Origin: Phycisphaerales bacterium
Lineage (GTDB): Bacteria > Planctomycetota > Phycisphaerae > Phycisphaerales > UBA1924
Length of the DNA stretch: 64,000 nt
Reading direction: 5' to 3'
Assembly (NCBI GenBank): GCA_035627955.1
Contig: DASPKU010000021.1
Location: 62,001-126,000, forward strand
The translations under genes and the position numbers were made by a program. The notes under the pieces were generated by a model, which was not told the origin of the DNA, did no database searches, and saw only the letters and a list, made by a program, of their open reading frames with translations. Within the stretch, counting starts at the first letter, position 1. Every line of letters starts with the position of its first letter. Below, piece after piece: positions 7,718 through 16,223 of the stretch.

Positions 7718-8932
7718 ATGACAGGCGTGAGCAGGGCCTCTCCCCCATCCCAGTACCTCTACCTCGCGGCCAAGCCCGACGGGGGCCGCACGCTCGGGCT
7801 GCGCAAGGCCCGCAGCCAGCGTCACCTCTCCGAGGACCTCCGCCGGCAGCGGCTGGTCGCCCTCAAGACGTGGACGGTGCCGGCGTGGGCGGGGCGGGGG
7901 GAAGACAAGGTCAAGCTGAAGGATCAGGCGGAGCTGCACCTGCAGCTCGCGCAGCTCTTGACGCGGGCCGTGCCGCTGGTGGAGGCCCTGGAAGTCACGG
8001 CCACGGCGGTGGCGCCCAAGACGCGCCCACGCGTGGAGAAGATGCGCGAGATGGTGGCGGCGGGCTCGAGCTTCTCCGATGCCGCGGAGGCCGTGGGTGT
8101 GTTCGACCGCGTGACGATCGCGGTGTACCGCTCGGCGGAGCGGACGGGCGATCTTGCGGGCGCGGCCAAGCAGCTGGCGCACACGACGCGCCGGCAGCTG
8201 GCGATCACCGGCAAGGTCGGCACATTGATGATCTACCCGATCATCGTGCTGTCGCTCAGCGTGCTGGTGTCGGGGTTCATGCTGATGGTGATCGTGCCGC
8301 GCATCGGCGCGGCCCTGGCGTCCTCGGGCACGGAGGTGCCGTGGATCACGCAGAAGATGGTGTGGCTGGGGACCACGCTGGGGGCGAACTTCGCGTGGGT
8401 GGCGCTGGTGCTGGCGCTGCTGACTGTGGTGGTGTTCGGGCTGCGCGCTCACATCTTCCGCGGCGCGATGCGGTTTGCCCGCGTGGCGCCGGTGCTGAAG
8501 GACGTGGTGCTGACGCAGGAGTCGGCCCGGTTCTTCACGGTCATGGCCGCGATGACCCGCTCGGGCGTGACGCTCGCGGATGCGCTGGGCGTGGCCACCA
8601 CGGCGATCGGTCACCCGCGCCTGCGGCAGCAGCTGACCCTGCTGCGGACGCGCCTGATCGAGGGCGGCGTGCTGCGCGTGCTGATCGATTCGGTGGACGC
8701 CCTGCCGCTGGCGACGCGTCGGCTGCTGATCGCGGCGGAGCGCTCGGGCGACCTCGAGTCGGCGTTCGACACGCTGGCCGAGGACATGGCCGTGGAGCTG
8801 GACCGCAAGAGCACGCGGGCGCTGGCGGCCCTGGAGCCGGTGCTGATCATCTTTATGTTCCTCATCATCGGCAGCATGGTGCTGGTGATCATGATCCCGC
8901 TGATCAAGTCCGCCGCGGCCGCGGGCGGCTGA
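7718..8932 (+). CDS. gspF: Type II secretion inner-membrane protein GspF
   Basis: A 404-residue polytopic protein with two T2SSF modules (about 75-195 and 278-400). Both show the family pattern ending in a Ser-Gly-Asp motif (YRSAERTGDLAGA, AAERSGDLESAF), and hydrophobic segments follow each module. GspF/PilC is the platform that couples the cytoplasmic ATPase to pseudopilus assembly. It opens a tightly packed operon of pseudopilins and assembly proteins, but no GspE ATPase or GspD secretin gene is in the window. A PilC-type pilus platform is the alternative; the pseudopilin set favours type II secretion. Confidence 0.88.
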   Translation: MTGVSRASPPSQYLYLAAKPDGGRTLGLRKARSQRHLSEDLRRQRLVALKTWTVPAWAGRGEDKVKLKDQAELHLQLAQLLTRAVPLVEALEVTATAVAPKTRPRVEKMREMVAAGSSFSDAAEAVGVFDRVTIAVYRSAERTGDLAGAAKQLAHTTRRQLAITGKVGTLMIYPIIVLSLSVLVSGFMLMVIVPRIGAALASSGTEVPWITQKMVWLGTTLGANFAWVALVLALLTVVVFGLRAHIFRGAMRFARVAPVLKDVVLTQESARFFTVMAAMTRSGVTLADALGVATTAIGHPRLRQQLTLLRTRLIEGGVLRVLIDSVDALPLATRRLLIAAERSGDLESAFDTLAEDMAVELDRKSTRALAALEPVLIIFMFLIIGSMVLVIMIPLIKSAAAAGG

Positions 8933-9013
8933 TTGCTGCGGGCAAACCGACGAACAAACCCGCGGGGCTGGCCAACAACCCCCGTGGAACACGCAGAAGA
9001 CTGGAGATTGAAC

Positions 9014-9430
9014 ATGGTCCGGAATGCAACCGCCCGTCGTACACGCCGCCGCGCCTTCTCGCTGCTGGAGCTGATGCTCGTCGTGGCGATCATGGGCATC
9101 CTTATGGCGGTGGTGGGGTTCAACGTGCTGGGCTCGGGCGAGCGAGCCAAGAAGCGGGCGACGGAGGCAACGCTGAAGAACGTGCAGACGGCGCTGAAGG
9201 CGTACCACCTCGAGCAGAGCGCCTTCCCGCCGGACCTGCAACTGCTGATCACCACCAAGCACCTGGACAACGTAAAACTGGCGGACGGCTGGGGCACCGC
9301 CCTCATCTACAACCCCACGGCTGCGTCCACTGCCCCCGACGTTGACCAGCCCTATCAGCTTGGCTCGGCCGGCGCGGACAAAAACCCCGGAACCGCCGAC
9401 GACATCAGCGTCTGGACGATCAATCGCTGA
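9014..9430 (+). CDS. gspG: Major pseudopilin GspG
   Basis: A 138-residue pseudopilin. After a basic leader (ARRTRRRA) comes the prepilin site and hydrophobic helix FSLLELMLVVAIMGILMAVV with the conserved Glu at +5. The C-terminal part has the GspG signature (FPPDLQLL, then DGWGTALIYNP and GSAGADKNPGTADDISVW), including the Asp-rich calcium-binding loop. GspG is the main subunit of the pseudopilus that pushes substrate through the secretin. The ATG was chosen because CTGGAG lies a few bases ahead and the leader length is normal. Confidence 0.93.
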   Translation: MVRNATARRTRRRAFSLLELMLVVAIMGILMAVVGFNVLGSGERAKKRATEATLKNVQTALKAYHLEQSAFPPDLQLLITTKHLDNVKLADGWGTALIYNPTAASTAPDVDQPYQLGSAGADKNPGTADDISVWTINR

Positions 9431-9521
9431 GACCGGCTTGCACATGCACGCTGGGCACGCACACTGGATGCTGCCGCACGCCGATCCCTCACCGCACACC
9501 AGAGAGTCAGAGGCACCCAGG

Positions 9522-10244
9522 GTGGAACCCGCACGCCACAACCCCCGCAGGACTCGCCGCTCGCTGCGGCGGGGCCTCACGTTCATCGAGACGGTGTGCG
9601 CGGTGGCGCTGCTGGGGATCGTCGCGGCCACCGTGTACGCCACCTTCGGCACCATCATGGGGACGCAGGACCGCCAGCAGCACCGCCTCAACGCGATGGA
9701 GGTGGCGAACCGGCTGATCCTCCAGTACCTGGACGACGCCCGCACCATGCCGCAGGCGGGGCTGCCGGTGGAGTACGGGAAGTACCGCTACCGGTGGGAG
9801 CTCACCGAGGTCCCCGTGCGGCTGGTGCCCAGCCGCCAGGACATCGCCGACGAGCGGGCAAGCGCGGCGCCGATCAGTGTTGACCGCATGCAGGCGCTGG
9901 CCGTGAAGGTGTGGCTGAGCGAGGAGTCGGGCGGGTCGCTGCAGTACGACACGGCGGTGCCGGCGGTGGCGCTCACGCGCCTGATGGACCCGATCGCTCT
10001 GCGGAACCCTGACACCAACATCCTGCTCGCCACCGACCAGCACAAGCAGTCCGAGTTCCTGGAGCGGTTCAACCGCATCGGGCGGAACGCGACCAACCGC
10101 GGGCGGAACAACGCGTCGGGCACGACGCCGCGTTCGAACCCAACGCCCCGCGCCCAGCCGACCACGACGCCGACGAACACGCCGACGAAAGGGGGCAACC
10201 CGCAGCCGCGGGGCAGCAAGCCTCTGACCGGGGGCGGCAAGTGA
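9522..10244 (+). CDS. Minor pseudopilin, GspI-like
   Basis: The N-terminus has RRGLTFIETVCAVALLGIVA, a prepilin leader with Gly before the cleavage site and Glu at +5. The remainder is short, with a C-terminal tail very rich in Asn, Thr, Pro and Gly that is probably disordered. Position between GspG and a GspJ-like gene fits GspI, a tip subunit that initiates the pseudopilus. The GTG start is preferred because GAGG sits at the right distance. The stop overlaps the next start by 4 bases. Confidence 0.72.
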   Translation: MEPARHNPRRTRRSLRRGLTFIETVCAVALLGIVAATVYATFGTIMGTQDRQQHRLNAMEVANRLILQYLDDARTMPQAGLPVEYGKYRYRWELTEVPVRLVPSRQDIADERASAAPISVDRMQALAVKVWLSEESGGSLQYDTAVPAVALTRLMDPIALRNPDTNILLATDQHKQSEFLERFNRIGRNATNRGRNNASGTTPRSNPTPRAQPTTTPTNTPTKGGNPQPRGSKPLTGGGK

Positions 10245-11608
10245 AGCGCCGCGCGTTCACACTCCTGGAGACGATGCTGGCGGCGGGCATCGGCAGCGTG
10301 GTCGTGCTCGCGTGCGTCGCGATCATGTACTCCATGCAGCGCACCGACCGCATGATGGAGTCGCGGGCGGAGGAGCGGGCGGCGCTGGGCCGGATCCGCA
10401 CAGTGATGGAGCGGACGTTCAGCTCGCTGCTGATGTCCGACGAGCCGCAGAGCCTGTACAACCCCGAGGCGAGCGACGCGGAAGAGACGGGCCAGTTCAA
10501 CGGGCGCCTGCCGACGAACCGCCGCACGAACACAGCGGGCAACAACACCGCGAATGGCACTTCGGGCAAGACGCCTGGCCGCACACCGTCGACCGTTGCG
10601 GGCGGCGACACCAAGGCGGGCGAGAACGCCTCGGCGGAAACGCCGCGCGAGCCGCGGGTGCCGCCGCTGCCACGGATGATCCTGGGGCTGGACACCAACG
10701 CGCCGCTGGCGCTGCGCTACCAGCCCTCGAAGGATCTGGAAGCGGTGGACATCGCGCCGCAGCGGCTGGAGGTGGTGCTGCATCGCTCGCCAGTGCCGCA
10801 GGCGACGATCGACCCGCTCGAGATGCCGCTGCCCCCCCGCAGCTACCGCCGCAACCGCAGTTCGACGCCCGAGGAGGAGACCGAGGGCGGGCGCAACATC
10901 GAGAATGTGGGCATGGGCAACGAGGAGGCCCAGGAAGCGGCCGCGGATGCCGAGGCCGAGGACGCCGCCCTGCCCGTGCGGGCGGTGCGCGGCGTGTTCG
11001 AGCTTCACCCCCAGCCGCCGCGCAACTGGCGGGCCCCGGGTGTGCCGCAGGCCCCCGCGCCGGATCCGCGTACGGGCGGCTACGAGGCGACGGGGCTGTG
11101 GGAGCTGTGGTGGGTGCCGCTGCCGCCGCCCAACTCCGAGGGGCTGGAGCTCACGCGTCAGGAGGCGATGTTCTCGGGGCTGGGACGGCCCTTCCTGGTG
11201 GCGGGTGACCTGAAGTACGCGCGGTGGACGGCGTTCTTCCGCCGCAGCAAGCGGGCGGATCTGATCAGCACGTGGACGAGCGATCTGCCGGCGTACATCG
11301 AAATGCAGGTGGAGACCGCGTCGGGGCTGCAGTCCAACTGGATGTTCGAGCTCGACTGGGCGAGCGGGCCGGAGGTGGCCAAGCGGCCCGATACTACTGG
11401 TGAGGCTGGCTCCCAGACGGCGCAGGGCACTGATGAGAGCGCCACCGGCGGCACGGCAATCAACCGCAGCGACCGGCCGACCACGCGTGCTGGCGGGGGG
11501 CGCACGCTCGGCCGCCCGGCGAGCAAGGGCGGGAGCCCATCGCCGAGTCGCTCCACGCGCCCCGCGCCGATCCAGGCTTCACCGAACCCCGAGGGGGCCA
11601 AGCCGTGA
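10241..11608 (+). CDS. Minor pseudopilin, GspJ-like
   Basis: A 455-residue protein beginning with RRAFTLLETMLAAGIGSVVV, a prepilin-type leader and helix (Glu at +5). GspJ is about 200 residues in proteobacteria; this one is more than twice that, with Asn/Thr/Gly-rich and Glu/Ala-rich low-complexity stretches and a Thr/Ser/Pro-rich end. It is assigned by order after G and I and before K. It uses GTG and overlaps the preceding stop (GTGA). The size and insertions are unusual. Confidence 0.7.
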   Translation: MKRRAFTLLETMLAAGIGSVVVLACVAIMYSMQRTDRMMESRAEERAALGRIRTVMERTFSSLLMSDEPQSLYNPEASDAEETGQFNGRLPTNRRTNTAGNNTANGTSGKTPGRTPSTVAGGDTKAGENASAETPREPRVPPLPRMILGLDTNAPLALRYQPSKDLEAVDIAPQRLEVVLHRSPVPQATIDPLEMPLPPRSYRRNRSSTPEEETEGGRNIENVGMGNEEAQEAAADAEAEDAALPVRAVRGVFELHPQPPRNWRAPGVPQAPAPDPRTGGYEATGLWELWWVPLPPPNSEGLELTRQEAMFSGLGRPFLVAGDLKYARWTAFFRRSKRADLISTWTSDLPAYIEMQVETASGLQSNWMFELDWASGPEVAKRPDTTGEAGSQTAQGTDESATGGTAINRSDRPTTRAGGGRTLGRPASKGGSPSPSRSTRPAPIQASPNPEGAKP

Positions 11609-12450
11609 GCGCCCGTCTGACTAGATCGGATACGCGCCGCGGGTTCGCCATGGCCATCGTGCTCATGCTTCTGGCGGTGAGCGGCGTGGTCATCGCGTTC
11701 ATGCTGGACCGCCAGGCGAACCAGACGCGCACCGTGCAGCGCGAGATCGAGTCGTACACCTTCCACCACATCTCCCGCGGCATCCAGGAGGCGGTGGAGG
11801 CGTGGATCCGTAGCAACGGGAACAACCCGCTCGGCCCCGCGCTCTCAGACGACGGGCACGCGTTTGATCTTGTCGTGGAGCGCGGGCAGACGGTGGAGGT
11901 CTACTTCCTAGACGCCCAGGGCGCGGTGCTCGCGGAGTTTGCGGGCCTGACCGGCGACAGCCTGGACATGGCCATCGACATCCTCCAGCAGCTACGGCGG
12001 GCGGAGAACCGGCGCACGGCGGAGTACATCCGACGGGAGGGGCCGGTGGCGATCAGCATCAACGTGGCGCCCGAGCCGGTTCTGCGGGCGGTGATCTCCT
12101 CGGTGCTCGATCAGATCCAGACCAACGCCCTGGTGCGCGAGATCATGACCGCCCGCGCGGCGGAGGTGATCGACCGGGCCAAGCTCGAGGCGATCTTCCG
12201 TGATGCGGACACGCCCGGGGCGAACATCCCCAAGCTGACGGCGCTGCTGGCGACCGAGCCCGTGCTGTGGCAGGTCATCGCCCAGGCAAAGTCGCCCGAG
12301 GGCGTGTGGCCCCCGCCCCGGGGGACGATCCGATATGGAGGGCTGGCGCTGGTGTCGACCGGCGCCGCGGCAGCGGGGCGGAACCGCTCGGCCGACCTGC
12401 AGCGGTCTTCATCCATGATCTCTTGGGAGAACCTGAGCGAGCAACCGTAG
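11605..12450 (+). CDS. Minor pseudopilin, GspK-like
   Basis: A 281-residue protein with TRRGFAMAIVLMLLAVSGVV, a helix that like GspK lacks the +5 Glu and has the long leader-proximal hydrophobic stretch. A helical alpha domain follows, and the middle (ARAAEVIDRAKLEAIFRDAD, then NIPKLTALL) resembles the helix-hairpin-helix region of GspK. GspK caps the pseudopilus tip together with I and J. Start overlaps the previous stop by 4 bases, supporting co-translation. Confidence 0.72.
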   Translation: MSARLTRSDTRRGFAMAIVLMLLAVSGVVIAFMLDRQANQTRTVQREIESYTFHHISRGIQEAVEAWIRSNGNNPLGPALSDDGHAFDLVVERGQTVEVYFLDAQGAVLAEFAGLTGDSLDMAIDILQQLRRAENRRTAEYIRREGPVAISINVAPEPVLRAVISSVLDQIQTNALVREIMTARAAEVIDRAKLEAIFRDADTPGANIPKLTALLATEPVLWQVIAQAKSPEGVWPPPRGTIRYGGLALVSTGAAAAGRNRSADLQRSSSMISWENLSEQP

Positions 12451-12490
12451 TATCGTTTGGGGGCTGAACGGGAGCGGCCCCGCAGGAACC

Positions 12491-13339
12491 ATGGCCATGA
12501 GCATGAGCGCACTCAGCAAGCAGAAGGCAACCACCCTCACCAGGGCGGCCCAGGGCGCCCTCGCGCTGCTCGTCGTCGCGGCTGGCGCGGCGGTCGCCAT
12601 GTCCTCGCGCTTCGCCAGCGACCCCGAGCGGGCCGGGCCGCTGGTGCTCCCCACGGTGGACCTGGGCAACGGCAAGAACACGCCCGCGCCCATCAACAAC
12701 AACATCGACTTTGCGGCTGTGGGTGATCGGCTCGGTGCCGTGTCGAACCATCCCAAGCCGGTCGTGGTCGCTACGAACAATGCGCCCGGCGCAGCCCAAC
12801 CGCCGCCGCCCGCGCCGGTGAACGAGATGAAGTACCTGGGCGCGGTGGGGGTGGGCGCCAACAAGGTGGCCCTGATCTCCGACAACGGCAGGCAGCGCTT
12901 TGTGAGCGTCAACGACGACCTCGCCGGCGGCAAAGTGGAGCAGATCACCGACACCGAGGTGCGGGTGGGCGGCGCGGCGTCGAAGGTGATCACCCTCGCG
13001 AGTCGCTCAAGCGATGTGGTGACCCGCGCGGGGGCGCCGCGACCCGCGACGCCGGGCGTGAACACGGCGAGGGCTCCGATGCCCGGCACGCTCCAGGCTT
13101 ACCAGCCCACGCCGCAGCCCGTGGACGAGGCGCTGCGGGTGAAGGGCAACATCCCCGACTACGTGCCCCAGGGCGAAGAGCGCGAGTTCATGATGGTGCG
13201 TGAAGAGCTGCGGGCCACGACCAAGTTCGCGAGCGAGGATGAGCTCAACGAGATCGCCTCCAAGACCTGGGAGGAGAAGAAGGGAACGACGCCGGAGATG
13301 GAGCGGTACCGCAAGATGCAGGAAGGGAAGGAGAAGTAA
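12491..13339 (+). CDS. GspC/PilP-like inner-membrane protein
   Basis: A 282-residue protein with a single N-terminal membrane segment (GALALLVVAAGAAVAM), a proline-rich linker, and a small beta domain (MKYLGAVGVGANKVALISD, VSVNDDLAGGKVEQITDTEV) that matches the layout of the homology region of GspC or PilP. That domain usually contacts the periplasmic end of the secretin. The C-terminal ~80 residues are charged and helical. It sits 41 bases after the GspK-like gene and 6 bases before the GspL-like gene, as expected for an assembly-platform component. Confidence 0.6.
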   Translation: MAMSMSALSKQKATTLTRAAQGALALLVVAAGAAVAMSSRFASDPERAGPLVLPTVDLGNGKNTPAPINNNIDFAAVGDRLGAVSNHPKPVVVATNNAPGAAQPPPPAPVNEMKYLGAVGVGANKVALISDNGRQRFVSVNDDLAGGKVEQITDTEVRVGGAASKVITLASRSSDVVTRAGAPRPATPGVNTARAPMPGTLQAYQPTPQPVDEALRVKGNIPDYVPQGEEREFMMVREELRATTKFASEDELNEIASKTWEEKKGTTPEMERYRKMQEGKEK

Positions 13340-13344
13340 GCGCA

Positions 13345-14964
13345 GTGACCGTCCGCGTCTGCTATCTCTCCAGAACCTCCCTCGGCTCCTCGATCCGCTC
13401 GCTGCGGCTTGTCGGGCACGCCTCCGATGAGGCATGGCCCACCGGCCAGGGCGTTGTCGACGCGGACCACGCGGCCCAGTGGGTCCGCTCGCGCCTCGCG
13501 AACCTGCGCTCCACCAACTCGCTCGCGCTGCTGTGCCTGGATGTCGAGGGCGGCGTGTGCTCGTGGCTCTCGGCCCCGTCGGGCAGCCCGGCAATGGTCG
13601 CGGCCATCGCCCGCGGTGGGTCTCTCGCTGCAGACGATGCGCCCGCGCGGGCCGGTTCGTCGCCGATTGAGTTTTACGCGGGTGATCCCTACGCCTCCTC
13701 GATCCAGCCGCTGGACCACGTGAACGGCGCCACCAAGGCCGAGACACGGCGGATGCCGGTGCTCGCGATCAGCGATGTTCCGGGCCGGCTGCTGATGGAC
13801 GCGCTGGACCGCGTGAACATCAGCGTCGAGGCCGCGGCCACGCTGTGGCACGTGATGGCGCACACCTGGGACCCTGGTTCGCCTCGGGCCGGGACGCCCG
13901 CGACCGGCGATCACGAGGCGCCGACGGACGCGCCCGTCTCGGGCGTGGTGATGGTGGACCCGGAGAATGCGCGGCTTCTGTGGACGTGGTCCCAGGCGGG
14001 GCGGTTGCTCGTGGCCGGCTCCATGCGGCTGCGGCGTGCCGCGGTAGAGACCAATGCGATCACCGAGTCGGATTCCGACGCGGCGGCCCCGATGACCATC
14101 GCGTACGGGGCCGAGGACGTGTCGCGTCTCACGGTCGAGTGGCTCTCGTGGGCGGCGCAGGTGGGGCAGGTGCCGACGCGGATCGTGTGCATCACGCCGG
14201 ATCAGGCGCAGGCGGGTCCCTTCGGGCGGGCGCTGGGCCAGGCGTGGAACGGCGCGACGGTGGACGTGGTGGTGCGGCCGGACCCGATCGGCGACACGCT
14301 GGCACGGGCCGCGAGCATCATCGAGAACACGCCCAAGGCGGCCGACGACGACCCGCAGCTGGCGCTGGTGGAGCTCAGCAGCCGCCCGGGGCGGTCGCAC
14401 CGGCGGCTGTTCATGTGGTGGTCCGCGGCGGTGGCCGTGGGCGCGGTGGCCTTGGGGCTCTTCGGATGGCAGCTCCAGCAGAACGCGGCGGAGGCCCGCG
14501 AGGCGGCCCTCACGTGGCGCGATCAGCAGGGCGAGGCCATCGCGGAGGTCATGCCCGGCGCGAAGACGGGCGTCGGGCCTGAGGGCTCCCTGTACAACCA
14601 GCTTCGCAACGAAGTGACAAGGCTCGAGAAGGCGGCATCCGGGCCCCGCCGCAACGACAACCCGCTGCCGGTGCTCCAGGAGCTGGAGACGCTGTCGCTG
14701 GTGATCGGCAACAGCGGCCTCGCGCTGGACACGCAGGGGCAGGGCATCGAGATCGACTCGCGGGGGGCGCGCATTCGAGTGCTGACGAACACCACCAGCG
14801 AGGCCGAGGCGCTCTTCGAGGCCTTCAAACGCGTGTCGGGGTCCAACCTCGTCGACTGGACATTCAACCCGCAGAGCCGCACCGAGGGCGAGGCCGTGCG
14901 TGTGCGCGGCGAGTACACCGCGCGGTGGGACCCCAGGCTCAAGCCGCAGGAGGCTCCGCGATGA
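13345..14964 (+). CDS. GspL-like assembly protein
   Basis: A 539-residue bitopic protein. About 350 cytoplasmic residues precede one clear membrane helix (MWWSAAVAVGAVALGLFGW, about 352-370), and a coiled coil (AAEAREAALTWRDQQGEAI) and ferredoxin-like periplasmic domain follow. This is the topology of GspL (PilM and PilN fused), which recruits the ATPase to the inner membrane. Sequence identity to textbook GspL is low, so the name rests on topology and on a following GspM-like gene. Its stop overlaps that gene's start. Confidence 0.6.
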   Translation: MTVRVCYLSRTSLGSSIRSLRLVGHASDEAWPTGQGVVDADHAAQWVRSRLANLRSTNSLALLCLDVEGGVCSWLSAPSGSPAMVAAIARGGSLAADDAPARAGSSPIEFYAGDPYASSIQPLDHVNGATKAETRRMPVLAISDVPGRLLMDALDRVNISVEAAATLWHVMAHTWDPGSPRAGTPATGDHEAPTDAPVSGVVMVDPENARLLWTWSQAGRLLVAGSMRLRRAAVETNAITESDSDAAAPMTIAYGAEDVSRLTVEWLSWAAQVGQVPTRIVCITPDQAQAGPFGRALGQAWNGATVDVVVRPDPIGDTLARAASIIENTPKAADDDPQLALVELSSRPGRSHRRLFMWWSAAVAVGAVALGLFGWQLQQNAAEAREAALTWRDQQGEAIAEVMPGAKTGVGPEGSLYNQLRNEVTRLEKAASGPRRNDNPLPVLQELETLSLVIGNSGLALDTQGQGIEIDSRGARIRVLTNTTSEAEALFEAFKRVSGSNLVDWTFNPQSRTEGEAVRVRGEYTARWDPRLKPQEAPR

Positions 14965-15545
14965 GCCGGTCCATGCCCGCGCACCTGGCTCCCATCGAGG
15001 ACGCCCGCATCGAGCAGGCCGCGGCCGCGGCCCGCACCGCCCGCCGCAACCAGCCCAAGGGGCTGCTGTTGCTGGCGTCGGTGCTGCTGGTGGGCGCGAT
15101 CATCTATCTGACCATGGGCTTCCTCGCGCAGCGCGAGGCGGCTGGCGAGCTGAGGGATGCCCGCGAGCAGGCGCAGGAGACGGTCGCGTACGCCGCGAGG
15201 CTGCGGGCGCTCAAGGCCGCGGCCGCCTCGGCCCCCCAGGCCAACGCCAGCGTGAGCTTCCTGCGGACGCGGATCGAGCAAGCGGGCATGGAGGCGGGGC
15301 TGACCGAGGCCGTGCGGCTGCCGCGTGAGACGCCGGAGAACGTGCAGCAGTCGCTGGGCTCGCGCAAGCGGAACTTTGAGTACACCATCAGCGACCCGTC
15401 GATGGGCGCGCTGCTGTCGTGGATGCAGCGGGCGGTGGCGGCGGTGCCGGGGCTGGAGATCAGCAGCGTCAGCATCACGCCCGAAGCCAACAAGTGGCGG
15501 GTGCGGGTGATCTTCTCCCGGTGGGAGAAGTGGGAAGGGGCCTAG
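14961..15545 (+). CDS. GspM/PilO-like assembly protein
   Basis: A 194-residue bitopic protein with a short N-terminal cytoplasmic segment, a membrane helix (GLLLLASVLLVGAIIYLTMG), a coiled coil (REAAGELRDAREQAQETV) and a small C-terminal alpha/beta domain ending KWRVRVIFSRWEKW. GspM/PilO has this plan and dimerises with GspL. Translation is coupled to the GspL-like gene through an ATGA overlap. Confidence 0.62.
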   Translation: MSRSMPAHLAPIEDARIEQAAAAARTARRNQPKGLLLLASVLLVGAIIYLTMGFLAQREAAGELRDAREQAQETVAYAARLRALKAAAASAPQANASVSFLRTRIEQAGMEAGLTEAVRLPRETPENVQQSLGSRKRNFEYTISDPSMGALLSWMQRAVAAVPGLEISSVSITPEANKWRVRVIFSRWEKWEGA

Positions 15546-15549
15546 AGGC

Positions 15550-16176
15550 ATGAAGATGAGCAAGAGCATCCTGCTCGCGTGCGGGGTCGGTCTGTCGGTG
15601 CTTGGCCTTTCAGCCGGGTGCGCCTCGAACCGCGCCCCTGTGGTGACGGCTCCGAGCGAGGCCGACCTGCGTGCCGCGATGGCGATCGCCGCGCGCGGGC
15701 AGGAGGAGTTCAACCGCCGCAACTACGACCGCGCGATTGACCTTTTCCGCGAGGCCCTCACGCTCCGGCCGGACCTGGGCAGCGTGTACAACAACCTGGG
15801 GCTCGCCCTCCAGGCCCGCGGCAACGACCTTGACTACCTCAACGCGATCGACGCGTTCAAGCGCGCCGCCGACCTGCTGCCTGTCGACGAGCGGCCCTAT
15901 CAAAACCTGGGCGTGCTCTACCACGAGCGCGGCTTCGCCGACGAGGCCCACCGCTACTTCAACCTCGCCCTGGAGCGCAACCCCAACAACCTTGAGTGCC
16001 TCCGCGGCTCGATCGGGGCCGCGAAGCTGCTGCTCCGCAGCGAGGAGGCGGGCCTGCAGCGGGTGAACCGGGCCCTGCTGATCGACACCGACCCGGCGTG
16101 GCGGAAGATCCAGGAGTTCGAGCGCGTGCGGATCCAGCACGACCTGGCTGAGGCGGCGATGTCGGCGACGCGGTGA
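15550..16176 (+). CDS. TPR lipoprotein, possible pilotin
   Basis: A 208-residue protein with a lipoprotein signal (LGLSAGC lipobox) and at least three tetratricopeptide repeats (EFNRRNYDRAIDLFREAL, then SVYNNLGLALQ and PYQNLGVLYHERGF). Outer-membrane TPR lipoproteins of the PilF type help secretins reach the outer membrane. It follows the secretion-like genes by 4 bases, which supports a role in that machinery. A generic scaffold function is equally compatible. Confidence 0.7.
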   Translation: MKMSKSILLACGVGLSVLGLSAGCASNRAPVVTAPSEADLRAAMAIAARGQEEFNRRNYDRAIDLFREALTLRPDLGSVYNNLGLALQARGNDLDYLNAIDAFKRAADLLPVDERPYQNLGVLYHERGFADEAHRYFNLALERNPNNLECLRGSIGAAKLLLRSEEAGLQRVNRALLIDTDPAWRKIQEFERVRIQHDLAEAAMSATR

Positions 16177-16223
16177 CGAGCCCGACGCGCAAGCGAGGGT
16201 CTGGACTCAAAGTTGGCTGAAAC

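Noticed and set aside
7703-9748. Minus-strand frame opposite gspF/gspG
   Set aside because: Arg/His-rich antisense reading; the plus-strand genes have full T2SSF and pseudopilin signatures.
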